DNA from: Buchnera aphidicola (Drepanosiphum platanoidis)
GTDB lineage: Bacteria; Pseudomonadota; Gammaproteobacteria; Enterobacterales; Enterobacteriaceae
NCBI RefSeq assembly: GCF_964020165.1
Contig: NZ_OZ026537.1
Location: 186,001-250,000, forward strand
DNA: 64,000 nucleotides
Direction: 5' to 3'
Positions within the stretch are counted from its first letter, which is position 1, and each line of letters starts with the position of its first letter. Of the stretch, positions 1 through 11,549 are shown in pieces. The position numbers and the translations under genes were made by a program. Under the pieces are notes generated by a model. The model was not told the origin of the DNA. It searched no databases and worked only from the letters and a program-made list of their open reading frames with translations.

Positions 1-1
1 A

Positions 2-112
2 TCTGTCCAATCAAAATCTTCTTATATTACACCAGTTCCTGGTGGAGTAGGACCAATGACTATAACATTTTTATTGAAAAATACTTTAAACTCTTGTATA
101 AAAAATATATAA
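2..112 (+). CDS. folD: FolD C-terminus (partial, 5' end outside window)
   Basis: Only the last 36 codons are present. They include the FolD signature [11 protein letters not shown], which lines the NADP and folate site of the bifunctional methylenetetrahydrofolate dehydrogenase/cyclohydrolase. This enzyme interconverts methylene-, methenyl- and 10-formyl-tetrahydrofolate; the 10-formyl form feeds the Met-tRNA formyltransferase encoded further right. The frame stops at TAA 110-112. It converges on cysS with 57 AT-only bases between and no visible terminator. Confidence 0.9.
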   Translation, partial: SVQSKSSYITPVPGGVGPMTITFLLKNTLNSCIKNI

Positions 113-169
113 TAAAAATAAATTATTTTATAATTAATTTTATATAAAGTTCAACAAAAATAAATAATA

Positions 170-1597
170 TTATTTTTTCATAATTATAGTTTTATGTAAA
201 TGATCTTCAATTTTTATTCCTAAATTTAATAAATTTTTTCTTATTTTGTCTGATTTTTTCCACATTTTTAATTTTCTAAAAATATTTCTTTTATACACTA
301 AATTTTTAATTAACAAAATTTTTTTTGTACTATAAAATTTTTTTAAATTACATTTTAAAAATTTTTTAGGTGAACACGTAAAAAATCCTAAAATTTTTCC
401 TAATCTTAAAAGTATAAAAGAATATTTTTTAATTTTAGATTTATTTATTTTAGAAAAACTTCTTAAAATATTAATTTTTTTAGACAAATTCATTAAAATT
501 AATAGACAATTATAAGTGTCAAAATCATTATTCATAAATTTATAAAATAATTTAAAATATTTAGATTTTTGTATTAATAAATCTTTCTTTAAAATATTAT
601 CTTTAAATTTTAAATCTAAAAATAAAAGAGATAAATACAATTTTTTTAATTTTAATTCAGAATTTTTTAAATTTTTAAAACTAAAAAAAATTGGATGTTT
701 ATAATTTGTAGATAAAAAATAATATTTTATAACTTCAGGATGATATTTTTTTAATAAATCAGAAATATATAAACTATTATTTAAAGATTTAGACATTTTA
801 TTTTTATTAACAATAATCATGCCTGTATGTATCCAATAATTAGAATATTTTTTATTTTTTAAACATAAAGATTCTGATTGTGCTCTTTCATTTTCATGAT
901 GAGGAAATATTAAATCATTTCCACCTCCATGAATATCAAGCTTTGATTTAAATATTTTATGATTTATAGCCGAGCATTCTATATGCCAACCAGGCCTTCC
1001 ATTTCCCCAAGGAGATGCCCAAAAAGGTTTTTTATATTTATTATTTATTTTCCATAATACAAAATCTTTTTTTAAAAATAATATATTTTTTTTTTTTATT
1101 TTTTTATTTGAATGCAATACTGATAAATTAGACAATTCTCCATATTTTTTATAATTTTTAATTGAAAAAAGTACGTCTCCATTTTTATGTATATAAGCAA
1201 AACCTAATTTAATTAATTTTTTTATAAAATATATAATTTCTTTAATAAATTTTGTAACTCTAGGCTCAAAAGTTGGAGACATTAAATCCAATTTTTTGAA
1301 ATCTTGATTCATTTTAGTAATCATTAAATTCACAAAATCTTTCCAATTTTGATTATTTAATAAAGATTTTTTGATAATTTTATCATCTATATCTGTAATA
1401 TTTCTTGCATATTTTACAGAATAACCTAAAATTTTAAAATATCTTACAATCATATCAAAAAATAAGAATGTTCTTGCATGACCAATATGACAACTATCAT
1501 AAACTGTCACACCACACACATACATAAATATTTTTTTTTTATAAATTGTTTTAAAAATTTCTTTTTTTTTAGTTAAAGTATTAAAAATTTTTAACAT
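170..1597 (-). CDS. cysS: Cysteinyl-tRNA synthetase
   Basis: 475 aa against 461 in E. coli. It is a class I synthetase that charges tRNA-Cys. The HIGH motif is at residues 37-40 and KMSKS at about 270. Zinc ligands are the Cys in MYVCG (residue 28), the Cys in ECSAINH and the HHENE histidines, which together exclude serine. The segment HGGGNDLIFPHHENE is diagnostic for CysRS. The ATG start is adopted because MLKIFNTLTKKKE aligns with the E. coli N-terminus. It converges with folD; ybeD lies head-to-head 84 bp away. Confidence 0.97.
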   Translation of the reverse strand: MLKIFNTLTKKKEIFKTIYKKKIFMYVCGVTVYDSCHIGHARTFLFFDMIVRYFKILGYSVKYARNITDIDDKIIKKSLLNNQNWKDFVNLMITKMNQDFKKLDLMSPTFEPRVTKFIKEIIYFIKKLIKLGFAYIHKNGDVLFSIKNYKKYGELSNLSVLHSNKKIKKKNILFLKKDFVLWKINNKYKKPFWASPWGNGRPGWHIECSAINHKIFKSKLDIHGGGNDLIFPHHENERAQSESLCLKNKKYSNYWIHTGMIIVNKNKMSKSLNNSLYISDLLKKYHPEVIKYYFLSTNYKHPIFFSFKNLKNSELKLKKLYLSLLFLDLKFKDNILKKDLLIQKSKYFKLFYKFMNNDFDTYNCLLILMNLSKKINILRSFSKINKSKIKKYSFILLRLGKILGFFTCSPKKFLKCNLKKFYSTKKILLIKNLVYKRNIFRKLKMWKKSDKIRKNLLNLGIKIEDHLHKTIIMKK

Positions 1598-1681
1598 ATT
1601 AAAATTCTTTTATTCGAAGATTTATAAAAATAAAAATTTATGTTAATTCTTTTAAAATATTTAAAAATTTAAAATATAAAA

Positions 1682-1945
1682 ATGTTTAATAAATTAAAAA
1701 AATTAATAAAAGTTCCATGTTATTTTAATTTTAAAATAATTGGATATAATAAAAATAATATTAAAAAAAAAATTTTAAAATTAATAAAAAAAAAAAAAAT
1801 TAAAAAATTTAATATTAAAAAAAAAAATAGTTATAAAAATAAATATATTTCTTTTTCTGTAACAATATATATAAAAAAATTTAAAAATATTATATATTTT
1901 TATAAAAATTTTAAAAAAATTTATAATGTTAAAATCGTATTATAA
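1682..1945 (+). CDS. ybeD: YbeD family (DUF493) small protein
   Basis: 87 aa, the same length as E. coli YbeD. The match shows at the N-terminus (a small start followed by PCYFNFKIIG) and at the end (VTIYIKK...KIYNVKIVL, cf. VSITINA...KIDIVRMVL). The family has an ACT-like ferredoxin fold and a poorly defined regulatory role. The middle is eroded into Lys/Ile/Asn, encoded partly by a 14-A run at 1786-1799. The gene converges on cspE, with a strong hairpin between. In E. coli ybeD is linked to the lipB/pagP/cspE area, so the neighbourhood supports the call. Confidence 0.85.
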   Translation: MFNKLKKLIKVPCYFNFKIIGYNKNNIKKKILKLIKKKKIKKFNIKKKNSYKNKYISFSVTIYIKKFKNIIYFYKNFKKIYNVKIVL

Positions 1946-1956
1946 AAAATTTTTTT

Positions 1957-1991
1957 CAGTGCAACTAAAGTTATTTACTTCAGTTGCACTG
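1957..1991. terminator. Bidirectional hairpin between ybeD and cspE
   Basis: An inverted repeat with 15-nt arms (1957-1971 and 1977-1991) and a 5-nt loop, unusually GC-rich for this genome. The single mismatch becomes a G-U pair in the minus-strand transcript. Fully paired RNA forms downstream of cspE, and a nearly perfect stem forms downstream of ybeD. It lies between convergent genes, as expected for a shared terminator, although T-runs next to it are short. Confidence 0.75.
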
Positions 1992-2062
1992 AACAGTTTA
2001 ATTTTGAAATTTTTTAATAACTTTAAATATTAAAAATTTTTATTTTATAAAAAACTTTTTAT

Positions 2063-2272
2063 TTATAAACTGATAACGTTAGCAGCAGATGGTCCTTTTG
2101 CTCCTTCAGTAATTTCAAATTCTACACTTTGACCTTCTGATAAAGTTTTAAAGCCATTGCTTTGAATTGCTGAGAAATGAACAAATACATCTTTACTACC
2201 ATCTTCAGGAGTAATAAATCCAAATCCTTTTGATTCATTAAACCACTTAACATTACCTTTAATCTTGGACAT
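2063..2272 (-). CDS. cspE: Cold-shock-family RNA chaperone CspE
   Basis: 69 aa, the exact length of E. coli CspE and almost identical to it; the N-terminus [20 protein letters not shown] distinguishes it from CspC (MAKIKGQVK). It is a single S1-like OB-fold domain with RNP1 (KGFGFI) and RNP2 (VFVHF), and binds and melts single-stranded RNA. CspE is constitutive in E. coli and acts as an antiterminator. Its very high conservation beside eroded ybeD suggests strong selection. A good sigma-70 promoter lies about 220 bp upstream. Confidence 0.95.
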
Positions 2273-2490
2273 CTTTTATTACCTTTGCATAAAAATATAA
2301 ACTAAAATTTTTAAATTATTTAAAAAAATTAGTTTTAAATAAAATTCAAATTGTTTTTTTATATAAAATATAAAATATAAAAAAATTTTTATATTTTTAA
2401 TATTTTATAAAAATTAAAAAAATAATAAAACAATAATTTTTATTAAAAATTTATTAAATTATTTTATTATTATAATACTTTTTTTATTTT

Positions 2491-2519
2491 AATATAAAAC
2501 ATTAATTACAAAATTGCAA
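2491..2519 (-). promoter_or_regulatory. Predicted sigma-70 promoter of cspE
   Basis: On the minus strand a -35 box TTGCAA (2514-2519) is followed after exactly 17 bases by a -10 box TATATT (2491-2496). Transcription would begin near 2484, giving cspE an untranslated leader of about 210 nt. AT-rich DNA makes -10 boxes common, but the -35 box and spacing are good. Confidence 0.5.
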
Positions 2520-2575
2520 TAAAAATTATTTTACAATTTTAAATTGTTCATAAAATATTAAAAATTTTTTTTTAT

Positions 2576-2611
2576 ATATATTTAAGGAAAATTATATATT
2601 TAAGGAAAATA
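2576..2611 (+). repeat. 18-bp tandem duplication
   Basis: Two adjacent copies of an 18-base unit (ATATATTTAAGGAAAATT) matching at 17 of 18 positions. Each contains an AAGGA core like a ribosome-binding site. No gene follows on the plus strand: the next ATG (2629) is followed by TTT TAA. Probably a replication-slippage product. Confidence 0.7.
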
Positions 2612-2700
2612 ATAAAAAGGAAGGTTACATGTTTTAAAGAAATAAATTTTAAAAATTATTATTTTTTTATTTTTTTAAATTGATTTTTTATTAAATTTAA

Positions 2701-2819
2701 AACCTGGTAATTACCTACTCTCACTCAGGGAGACCCCGAACTACCATTGGCGTTATAATGTTTCACTTCTGAGTTCGGAATGGATTCAGGTGGTACCATT
2801 ACACTATATTTACCAGGTT
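2701..2819 (-). rRNA. rrf: 5S ribosomal RNA
   Basis: About 119 nt against 120 in E. coli. The ends pair as the terminal helix (AACCTGGTAA with TTACCAGGTT), and conserved internal blocks such as CCGAACTCAGAAGTGAAAC are recognisable on the minus strand with small changes. It follows the 23S gene by about 150 bp in the same transcription unit. Confidence 0.95.
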
Positions 2820-2972
2820 TTTTAAAAATATATTTAATTATTATAATATATAATTTTAAATATATTTTTAAAGATAAAAAATAAATTTTTTTAAAAAAAT
2901 TTGGAAAAAGAAAAAATATTTTTTTTATTATAATTTAAAAATTTTTTTTAAAAAAAACATCTCTGGTGTTGT

Positions 2973-5935
<2,963 letters not shown>

Positions 5936-6164
5936 TTACAACCCACAGATGTCTTTATTTTTAAAAAAAATAAAAAAAATTTTATTTTTCTTTATTCCAA
6001 ATTTTTAAAGAACATATTTTTTTTTATTAATTTTTTAATATTTAATATTTTAATATTTTTAAAATAAAAATTTAAAAAAAATATCTATAAAAATTAATAA
6101 TAATAAATAATAACATATTATTCAAAAAAAACAAATCTTTTTTTTATTTTTTTGTAAAACGTTT

Positions 6165-6237
6165 TGTCCCCTAGGGGAATTGAACCCCTGTTGCTGCCGT
6201 GAAAGGGCAGTGTCCTAGACCGCTAGACGAAGAGGAC
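6165..6237 (-). tRNA. gltT: tRNA-Glu (anticodon UUC)
   Basis: 73 nt folding into a standard cloverleaf, close to E. coli tRNA-Glu. The anticodon loop reads CTTTCAC (anticodon TTC). The acceptor stem GTCCTCT/AGGGGAC contains one G-U pair. The 3' CCA is not encoded: the gene ends with the discriminator A and then AAA. It lies upstream of 23S and downstream of a strong promoter, so it is the first gene of the rRNA unit. Confidence 0.97.
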
Positions 6238-6320
6238 TAAAAAAAATAAAAAAAAATTATTTATTAATTAAAAAAAAATTAAAAATTTTAAAAAATTTAA
6301 AATTTATTAATGTAGTATTA

Positions 6321-6348
6321 ATAATACATAATCCTTTTCAAGAGTCAA
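6321..6348 (-). promoter_or_regulatory. Predicted promoter of the tRNA-Glu/23S/5S operon
   Basis: Minus strand: -35 box TTGACT (6343-6348), 16-bp spacer, -10 box TATTAT (6321-6326), with an A/T-rich upstream stretch resembling an UP element. The spacer contains GAAAAGGAT, a local rise in G. Transcription would start about 75-80 bp before the mature tRNA. This is among the best promoter matches in the window, and its place upstream of stable RNA genes fits. Confidence 0.7.
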
Positions 6349-6405
6349 GCTTTTTTATCAAAAATAAAAAATTATAAATGTTAAAAATAATTATAAAAAT
6401 TATTT

Positions 6406-7242
6406 TTATAAAAAAATTTTTTTTTTTAAAGATAAAAAATTTTTTTTAATATTAGGAAAAATTCCATGCCATAAAAAAAAAGAATGAGCAGCTTGATGTA
6501 TTAACATACCTAAACCATCAAAAGTATACCTTGCTCCTAAATTTTTGCACCATTTTAAAAAAATAGTATCTTTTTTTTGATAAAACATATCATAACAAAT
6601 AATGTTCTTTGAAATAATAAAATTCGGTAAATTCGGTATTTTATTTAAAATACTTAAAGAAGTAGCATTAATAATAATTCCAAAAAAATTTTTTTTTATA
6701 AAATCATAAGAAATAGCTTTAATTAAACCCAATTTTTTATATTTTTTTTCTAATAAAAGAGCATTTTTAAAAGTTCTATTTAAAATAAAAATATTAAATT
6801 TATCTTTTAATAAATCTGGTATTACTCCCTTAGATGCCCCTCCAGCTCCTAATAATAAAAGATTTTTATTATTATATGTAAAATTATATGATTTTAAATC
6901 TGATATTAATCCTATTCCATCAGTATTATCTCCTAATATTAAATTATTTTTTAATTTTTTTAAAGTATTTACAGATTCTGATAATTTTGCTCTTTTTGTC
7001 AATTTATCACATAAATTAAAAGCTTTTTCTTTAAAAGGCAAAGTAATATTTGCTCCTAATCCAAAACGATAAAAAAATTTAATAAGATCCCAATAAAACG
7101 TTTTTGTGCTAGATAATAATTTTATATATCGACTATTAATATTAGATTTTTTTGAAAAATATTTATGTATAATAGGTGATTTACTATGACTGATTGGATT
7201 ACCAAAAACAGCAAAATAATTTTTAAAATTTAATTTATTCAC
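6406..7242 (-). CDS. aroE: Shikimate 5-dehydrogenase
   Basis: 278 aa (E. coli 272). It reduces 3-dehydroshikimate to shikimate with NADPH, the fourth step towards chorismate. The shikimate-binding N-terminus GNPISHSKSP is present, with catalytic Lys71 (NITLPFKE) and Asp108 (NTDG). The Rossmann dinucleotide motif GAGGAS is near residue 132. The first 8 bases overlap the end of tsaC, so the two are translationally linked, as in E. coli, where the yrdC/tsaC-aroE pair is conserved. aroB and aroK lie further right in this window. Confidence 0.96.
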   Translation of the reverse strand: MNKLNFKNYFAVFGNPISHSKSPIIHKYFSKKSNINSRYIKLLSSTKTFYWDLIKFFYRFGLGANITLPFKEKAFNLCDKLTKRAKLSESVNTLKKLKNNLILGDNTDGIGLISDLKSYNFTYNNKNLLLLGAGGASKGVIPDLLKDKFNIFILNRTFKNALLLEKKYKKLGLIKAISYDFIKKNFFGIIINATSLSILNKIPNLPNFIISKNIICYDMFYQKKDTIFLKWCKNLGARYTFDGLGMLIHQAAHSFFLWHGIFPNIKKNFLSLKKKIFL

Positions 7243-7798
7243 GTATAACTTTTCCTGTCATTAAATTTAAAATTTTAGAACTTTTTTTTTTTTTTCCTAA
7301 AGTATGACTTAAAATAGGAATTTTATTTCCAAAAAATTGAATGATCTCTTTTAAAGATTTGCAAGGCTTTAAACCTGATAAATTTGCACTTGTAGAAATT
7401 ATAGGTTTTCCAAATAAAAAACATAACTTTTTTAAGATATTATGATTAGTCAATCTTACAGCAATTAAATCTGACCCTCCATTAATCCAAGATGGATTAT
7501 GAGGATTTGAAGGAACCAAATAAGTAATGAAATCAAAAGTTTTATTTAAAAATTTATTTTTCATAGAAAAAGTTATTTTTTTTTCTGAAATATATGGTCG
7601 AAGTAATTCATAAGAATGAGCAATTAAAATAAAACCTTTATTAAAAGCTCTTTTTTTTAAAATAATAATCTTTTTTATAGCTTTATAATTATCTGGATTA
7701 CAACCTAAACCAAAAAATCCTTCTGTAGGATGAATTATTACTTTATTTAATTGTAAATATTTTACACATAAAAAAATTGATTTTAATATTTTTGACAT
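7235..7798 (-). CDS. tsaC: Threonylcarbamoyl-AMP synthase (TsaC/YrdC)
   Basis: 187 aa (E. coli 190). It makes threonylcarbamoyl-AMP from threonine, bicarbonate and ATP for the t6A37 modification of ANN-decoding tRNAs. Family marks include the PTEGFFGLGCNP strand, the KKRAFNKGFILI segment and the C-terminal STSANLSG motif. It is upstream of aroE, overlapping by 8 bp. Its partners TsaB, TsaD and TsaE are not in this window. It diverges from def across 153 AT-rich bases. Confidence 0.93.
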   Translation of the reverse strand: MSKILKSIFLCVKYLQLNKVIIHPTEGFFGLGCNPDNYKAIKKIIILKKRAFNKGFILIAHSYELLRPYISEKKITFSMKNKFLNKTFDFITYLVPSNPHNPSWINGGSDLIAVRLTNHNILKKLCFLFGKPIISTSANLSGLKPCKSLKEIIQFFGNKIPILSHTLGKKKKSSKILNLMTGKVIRE

Positions 7799-7951
7799 TA
7801 AAAAATTCCTTAATATTTTATATTAAAAAATATATTATAAAAATTATTTTATTAATTTTTTATATAATAAATTCTTTTAAAAATAAAAATTTTTATTTAT
7901 AATAAAAATATAAAAATCATTTTACTCTAAAAAAAAATAAAAATTAATATA

Positions 7952-8392
7952 ATGTCAACTTTTAAAATCTTAAAATATCCTGATAAAAATTTGAGAAAAA
8001 TAGCAAAACCTGTAAAAAAAATAAACAAAAAAATTAAAAAAATTATTCATAAAATGTTTAATACTATGTATTTATACAATGGAATTGGATTAGCAGCAAC
8101 TCAAGTTAATATCAATTTACAAATTATAGTTATTGGAATTATTAAACCATTAAGAAACCCACTGATTTTAATAAATCCAAAAATAATAAATAAAAAAAAA
8201 ATTATAATGTCTGAAGAAGGATGTTTATCTGTTCCAAAAAAATTTTTTCAAGTTCCTAGATATAATTATTTGAAATTATATAGTTTAAATCATGATGGAA
8301 AAAAAAATATAATATCAGCTCAATCCAATTTATCGTTTTGTATACAACATGAATTAGATCATTTAAAAGGAAAATTAATTTTAGACTATTAG
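7952..8392 (+). CDS. def: Peptide deformylase, C-terminally short
   Basis: 146 aa against 169 in E. coli. It removes the formyl group from the N-terminus of new proteins. All three signature motifs are intact: GIGLAATQV (residues 44-52), EEGCLSVP with metal ligand Cys91, and QHELDH with His133, Glu134 and His137. The reading frame stops directly after KLILDY, so the C-terminal helix of about 22 residues is missing. The E. coli enzyme is reported to stay active when cut near this point, so function is likely kept. It is followed after 45 bp by fmt, the usual def-fmt pair. Confidence 0.95.
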   Translation: MSTFKILKYPDKNLRKIAKPVKKINKKIKKIIHKMFNTMYLYNGIGLAATQVNINLQIIVIGIIKPLRNPLILINPKIINKKKIIMSEEGCLSVPKKFFQVPRYNYLKLYSLNHDGKKNIISAQSNLSFCIQHELDHLKGKLILDY

Positions 8393-8437
8393 ATTTATAA
8401 TAATAAAAAATAAAAATTAGAAAAAAATTATTAAAAT

Positions 8438-9382
8438 ATGAAAAAAATAAAAATTATTTTTGCTGGAAATGATGCTTTTTCTTTAAAACATTTAAAAAAA
8501 ATTTTTTTATTATCATTTGTAAAATTAAAAGCTATAATAATTTCTAAAAAAAAAAAAAGAAATCAAAAAATTTCTTATATAGAAAAATTTTCTAAAAAAA
8601 ATAATATTAAACTTATTAAAGTAAAAAATTTTAATTCTAAAATTAAAAAAAAATTAAAAAATATTAATTCTGATTTATTATTAGTAGTATCTTTTGGTAT
8701 GATAATTCCAAAAAAAATTTTAAAAATTTTTACTTTAGGTGGTATTAATATTCATGCTTCATTATTACCAAAATGGAGAGGTTGTTCACCTATTCAAAAT
8801 TCAATTTTATCTGGAGATAAAAAAACTGGAATTTCTATTATTCAAATGAATACTGAAATAGATTCTGGAGATATAATATACATTAAAGAATATAAAATAA
8901 AAAAAAAAGAAAATTACAATAGTTTATCTAACAATTTAGCTAAAATTGGAAAACAATCAATTGTAAAAGTTTTGAATCAAATACTTAAACAAAAAATAAA
9001 AAAAATTCCACAAAATAATAATAAAGCTACATACACTAAAAAAATTAAAAAAAAAGATGGCCATATTAATTGGAACAATTCTGCAAAAAAAATAGAAAGA
9101 ATGATTCGAGCATATAAACCATGGCCAAGTTCTTATTTTTTTATTAACAAAAAAATGGTAAAAATTTTAAAATCAGAAATAATATTAAAAAAAAAAAAAA
9201 ATAAAAATAAAAATTTAATTGGAAAAATTAAAGATTTTAATAAAAATGGAATTTTAATAGAAACAAAAAAAAATTTTTTAAATATTACAAAATTACAAAT
9301 TTCTGGAAAAAAAAAAAATTATTCTTGTAATTTGTATAATTCTTATAAAAATTTTTTTAAAATAGGGAAATTACTAACATAA
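8438..9382 (+). CDS. fmt: Methionyl-tRNA formyltransferase
   Basis: 314 aa (E. coli 315). It transfers the formyl group of 10-formyl-tetrahydrofolate to Met-tRNAfMet. The catalytic segment INIHASLLPKWRG and the downstream SGDKKTGISIIQM are clear; the C-terminal OB-like tRNA-binding domain is Lys/Asn-rich. A 15-A run at 9187-9201 lies in frame inside that domain. It works with Def and with FolD, which supplies the cofactor. A strong hairpin terminator follows. Confidence 0.96.
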   Translation: MKKIKIIFAGNDAFSLKHLKKIFLLSFVKLKAIIISKKKKRNQKISYIEKFSKKNNIKLIKVKNFNSKIKKKLKNINSDLLLVVSFGMIIPKKILKIFTLGGINIHASLLPKWRGCSPIQNSILSGDKKTGISIIQMNTEIDSGDIIYIKEYKIKKKENYNSLSNNLAKIGKQSIVKVLNQILKQKIKKIPQNNNKATYTKKIKKKDGHINWNNSAKKIERMIRAYKPWPSSYFFINKKMVKILKSEIILKKKKNKNKNLIGKIKDFNKNGILIETKKNFLNITKLQISGKKKNYSCNLYNSYKNFFKIGKLLT

Positions 9383-9393
9383 AAATTTATAAA

Positions 9394-9424
9394 AAACAGA
9401 ACGGCATGGCATGCCGTTTGTTTT
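9394..9424. terminator. Bidirectional terminator between fmt and rplQ
   Basis: A GC-rich stem AACGGCA (9400-9406) pairs with TGCCGTT (9412-9418) around a 5-nt loop. It is extended outward by AAACA/TGTTT with one bulged G. T-rich tracts follow on the plus strand (TGTTTT, then A and T runs) and on the minus strand (TGTTTTTT). It sits between convergent fmt and rplQ and probably ends both fmt mRNA and the alpha operon. Confidence 0.88.
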
Positions 9425-9432
9425 AAAATTTT

Positions 9433-9834
9433 TTATATATTTTTTTTTGAAATAATTATTTTATTTTTATTTTTAATTATTCTATCTGAAAAAAAAATAT
9501 ATGCCATAGGAGCTCTATCACCTGCTCGATAACCACATTTTAAAATTTTGGTATAACCACCTGGTTTTTTTAAAAAAAAAGGACCAAGATCATTAAATAA
9601 TTTTGAAACTAAATAATTATTTCTAATTTTAGAAAAAATTATTCTTCTATTAGATACACTATCTACTTTAGCTATAGTAATAATAGGTTCGATAAACCTT
9701 TTCAATTCTTTAGATTTTGGCAAAGTAGTTTTAATTTTTTCAAAATTTAATAATGAACAAATCATATTTTTAATCATAGATTTAACATGACTTCTTTTTC
9801 TATTAAATTTTTTTCCAACTTTTTTATGTCTCAT
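9433..9834 (-). CDS. rplQ: Ribosomal protein L17
   Basis: 133 aa (E. coli 127). The N-terminus [20 protein letters not shown] and the central [15 protein letters not shown] are characteristic of L17, a large-subunit protein near the exit tunnel. The core ends at [11 protein letters not shown]; the last 20 or so residues are a Lys/Ile tail with no counterpart of note. It is the last gene of the alpha operon, 36 bp after rpoA. Confidence 0.97.
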   Translation of the reverse strand: MRHKKVGKKFNRKRSHVKSMIKNMICSLLNFEKIKTTLPKSKELKRFIEPIITIAKVDSVSNRRIIFSKIRNNYLVSKLFNDLGPFFLKKPGGYTKILKCGYRAGDRAPMAYIFFSDRIIKNKNKIIISKKNI

Positions 9835-9870
9835 AATACTCTAAATTTCCTAATTTTTTAAGAATAAATT

Positions 9871-10860
9871 TTATTTTTTCAATAAACTATCTGGAGGCCA
9901 ATTTTCTAATTTTGAGCCTAATGATAAATTATGAGAAGCTAAAATATCTTTAATTTCCATTAAAGATTTTTTCCCTAAATTTGGAGTTTTTAATAATTCA
10001 ATTTCAGTTTTTTGAACAAGATCTCCGATATAATGTATAGATTCAGCTTTTAAGCAATTAGCAGATCTTACTGTTAATTCTAAATCATCTACTGGTCTTA
10101 ATAAAATCGGAGAAAACTCAGGTTTTTGTAATTTTTCTAAAGGCTCACAAACATCTCTTAAATCAATAAAAGACTCTAATTGATCTGATAAAATTGTTGC
10201 TGATCTTCGTATTGCCTCTTCAGGTTCAATTGTTCCATTAGTTTCCATTTCTATTATTAATTTATCTAAATCTGTTCTTTGCTCTACTCTAGCTGCTTCT
10301 ACACTATAGGATATTCGATTAATAGGGCTATATGAAGCATCAAGTAATAAACGACCAATTTTTAAAGAATTTTTTTTTTGAATGATTTTTGAAGAAGCTA
10401 ATACATAACCTCTTCCTCTTTCTACTTTAACTTTCATAGAAATAGAAGAACTTTTATGAGTTAAATGACAAATTATATGATCTAATTTTATAATTTCAAC
10501 GTTTGAATCACAAATAAAATCAGATGCAGTAACTACACCAAATCCTTTTTTTTTTAATGTTAAGTAAGATTTATTTTTATCATGAATCTTTACAGCAAGT
10601 TCTCTCAAATTTAATAAAATTTCTAAAACATCCTCTTTAATTCCATCTTTGCTACTATATTCATGTAAAACTCCATCAATTTCTACTTCAGTTACAGCAC
10701 ATCCTGGCATAGATGATAATAATATTCTTCTTAATGCATTTCCTAATGTATGACCAAAACCTCTTTCTAATGGCTCTAAAGTAACTTTTGCATGATTTTT
10801 GTTAAATTGCTTAATATCTACTAATCGAGGTTTTAAAAAATTAATTAAAGAATCTGACAT
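9871..10860 (-). CDS. rpoA: RNA polymerase alpha subunit
   Basis: 329 aa, identical in length to E. coli. The N-terminal dimerisation domain ([20 protein letters not shown]) nucleates core enzyme assembly. The C-terminal domain (from about residue 245, with [13 protein letters not shown] and [14 protein letters not shown]) binds UP elements and activators. Retention of an intact CTD fits the A-tract seen upstream of the rRNA promoter. It lies in the alpha operon between rpsD and rplQ. Confidence 0.98.
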   Translation of the reverse strand: MSDSLINFLKPRLVDIKQFNKNHAKVTLEPLERGFGHTLGNALRRILLSSMPGCAVTEVEIDGVLHEYSSKDGIKEDVLEILLNLRELAVKIHDKNKSYLTLKKKGFGVVTASDFICDSNVEIIKLDHIICHLTHKSSSISMKVKVERGRGYVLASSKIIQKKNSLKIGRLLLDASYSPINRISYSVEAARVEQRTDLDKLIIEMETNGTIEPEEAIRRSATILSDQLESFIDLRDVCEPLEKLQKPEFSPILLRPVDDLELTVRSANCLKAESIHYIGDLVQKTEIELLKTPNLGKKSLMEIKDILASHNLSLGSKLENWPPDSLLKK

Positions 10861-10880
10861 GATTTTATCCTAAAAATATA

Positions 10881-11501
10881 TTATTTCGAATAAAGCTCTA
10901 TAATTAAATGTTCATTAATATCTGCAGATAAGTCAGATCTATCTGGTACTCTTAAAAAAGTTCCTATCATTTTACTTTTATTTAAATCTATCCATGAAGG
11001 TTTTTCTTTTTGCTCAAATAACTCTAAAGAAGCTTTAATTCTTAACTGATTTATAGATTTTTTTTTAATTGCAATACAATCTTTAGGGAAAACTTGATAA
11101 GATGGTATATTTACAATTTTATTATTTACTAAAATAGATTTATGATTTATTAACTGACGAGATTCTGATCTTGTAGATCCAAACCCCATTTTATAAATTA
11201 CATTATCTAATCTACTTTCTAATAATTGTAACAATTTTTCACCAGTATTTCCTTTAGATTTAGAAGCTAATTTATAATATTTTCTAAATTGTTTTTCTAA
11301 AATTCCATATAATCTTTTTACTTTTTGTTTTTCTCGTAATTGAATACCATAATCTGACAATCTCGTTTTTCTAGATCCATGTTGTCCTGGAAATTTATCA
11401 ATTTTACATTTTGAAGAAATTGAACGAAAACCAGATTTCAAATATAAATCTGTTCCTTCTCTTCGACTTAATCGTAATTTTGGTCCTAAATATCTTGCCA
11501 T
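10881..11501 (-). CDS. rpsD: Ribosomal protein S4
   Basis: 206 aa, as in E. coli. It is a primary 16S-binding protein that starts 30S assembly, and in E. coli it also represses the alpha operon. The start [19 protein letters not shown] and the S4 RNA-binding domain ([21 protein letters not shown], with HKSILVNN) are clear. It is 20 bp upstream of rpoA. Confidence 0.98.
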   Translation of the reverse strand: MARYLGPKLRLSRREGTDLYLKSGFRSISSKCKIDKFPGQHGSRKTRLSDYGIQLREKQKVKRLYGILEKQFRKYYKLASKSKGNTGEKLLQLLESRLDNVIYKMGFGSTRSESRQLINHKSILVNNKIVNIPSYQVFPKDCIAIKKKSINQLRIKASLELFEQKEKPSWIDLNKSKMIGTFLRVPDRSDLSADINEHLIIELYSK

Positions 11502-11549
11502 ATATTATATATCCTTAAAAAAAAATAAAAAAAATGAAAAAATAAAAAG

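Larger units (their letters stand above)
2273..2700. other. Intergenic region between cspE and the 5S gene
   Basis: 428 bases with no ORF of note. It holds a minus-strand promoter for cspE (2491-2519), an 18-bp tandem duplication (2576-2611) and a purine-rich plus-strand stretch, AAGGAAGG, just before an ATG at 2629 that meets a stop after one codon. No GC-rich terminator hairpin is visible after the 5S gene. Confidence 0.6.
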
